Shown here: positions 63,982 through 64,000 of the stretch, piece by piece
Position numbering within the stretch: the first letter of the stretch is position 1
How the letters are laid out: each line of letters begins with the position of its first letter
From: Streptomyces wuyuanensis
Lineage (GTDB): Bacteria > Actinomycetota > Actinomycetes > Streptomycetales > Streptomycetaceae
DNA length: 64,000 bases
NCBI RefSeq assembly: GCF_900103455.1
Contig: NZ_FNHI01000007.1
Location: forward strand, 62,001 to 126,000
Reading direction: 5' to 3'
The notes under the pieces: model-generated
Told to the model about the DNA's origin: nothing
Databases searched by the model: none
Seen by the model: the letters and a program-made list of their open reading frames with translations, nothing else
Made by a program: the position numbers and the translations under genes

Positions 63982-64000
63982 TCGCATGCCGCGTCCGCCG

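Overview
The window is a piece of a high-GC Streptomyces (or very close relative) chromosome. This is shown by the strong G/C third-position bias, the frequent GTG starts, and the run mreB-mreC-mreD-PBP2-RodA / ndk / folC / valS / clpX / clpP2-clpP1 / tig, which is the core gene order of streptomycetes. A four-gene conservon (cvnA-D), two PepN paralogues and an Fe-type SOD point the same way. Most of the window reads as ordinary core chromosome; the accessory-looking part is about 50.9-55 kb.

Layout. 1-5.4 kb (minus strand): cell-wall elongation and sporulation cluster mreB, mreC, mreD, PBP2 and the truncated RodA-like gene. 5.7-12.1 kb (minus): ndk, a small DUF4233 membrane protein, folC, an orphan NarL-type histidine kinase, valS. 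12.3-13.2 kb (plus): a proline/glutamine/tyrosine-rich membrane protein. 13.3-17.9 kb (minus): clpX, clpP2, clpP1 and tig; a ClgR-type operator lies upstream of clpP1. 18.1-18.9 kb: tRNA-Pro(TGG), tRNA-Gly(TCC), a pair of hairpins with shared arms and a 64-residue membrane protein. 19.2-24.8 kb: membrane acyltransferase, HD-domain protein, SpoIIE-type phosphatase, Eis-like acetyltransferase, and a coupled rpiB-nei pair. 25.0-30.8 kb: three paralogous APC amino-acid permeases with bioY placed between the first two. 31.1-35.2 kb: sodF with a probable Nur operator, a mycothiol-dependent-nitroreductase-like protein with a CPWA active site, and the first pepN. 35.4-39.0 kb: an AbiEi/DUF559-like protein, a serine DD-peptidase-like hydrolase, a Nudix hydrolase, and a CGNR regulator with a palindromic operator at its promoter. 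39.3-46.6 kb: a large secreted subtilase, asd and the second pepN. 46.8-49.7 kb: the conservon. 50.0-55.9 kb: two alpha/beta hydrolases, an insertion-sequence graveyard containing an intact DUF2283 gene, a secreted beta-rich protein and a proteinase-K-like protease. 56.1-64.0 kb: a small membrane protein, malQ with a translationally coupled repeat-protein gene, a GH84-like secreted glycosidase, an HNH endonuclease and a MscS-type channel.

How parts work together. MreBCD, PBP2 and RodA form one peptidoglycan-synthesis machine. ClpX with ClpP1/ClpP2 makes the regulated protease and ClgR would tie its dose to stress; trigger factor is next door. Aminopeptidases, secreted subtilases and amino-acid permeases fit a saprophyte that digests and imports peptides. 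CvnA-D is a membrane-associated kinase-like/roadblock/DUF742/small-GTPase module whose four frames overlap and are probably co-translated.

Limits. All calls come from reading the sequence and remembered family features; no search or folding was run. Start sites were chosen from Shine-Dalgarno spacing and family length. Terminators are perfect or near-perfect inverted repeats found by eye.
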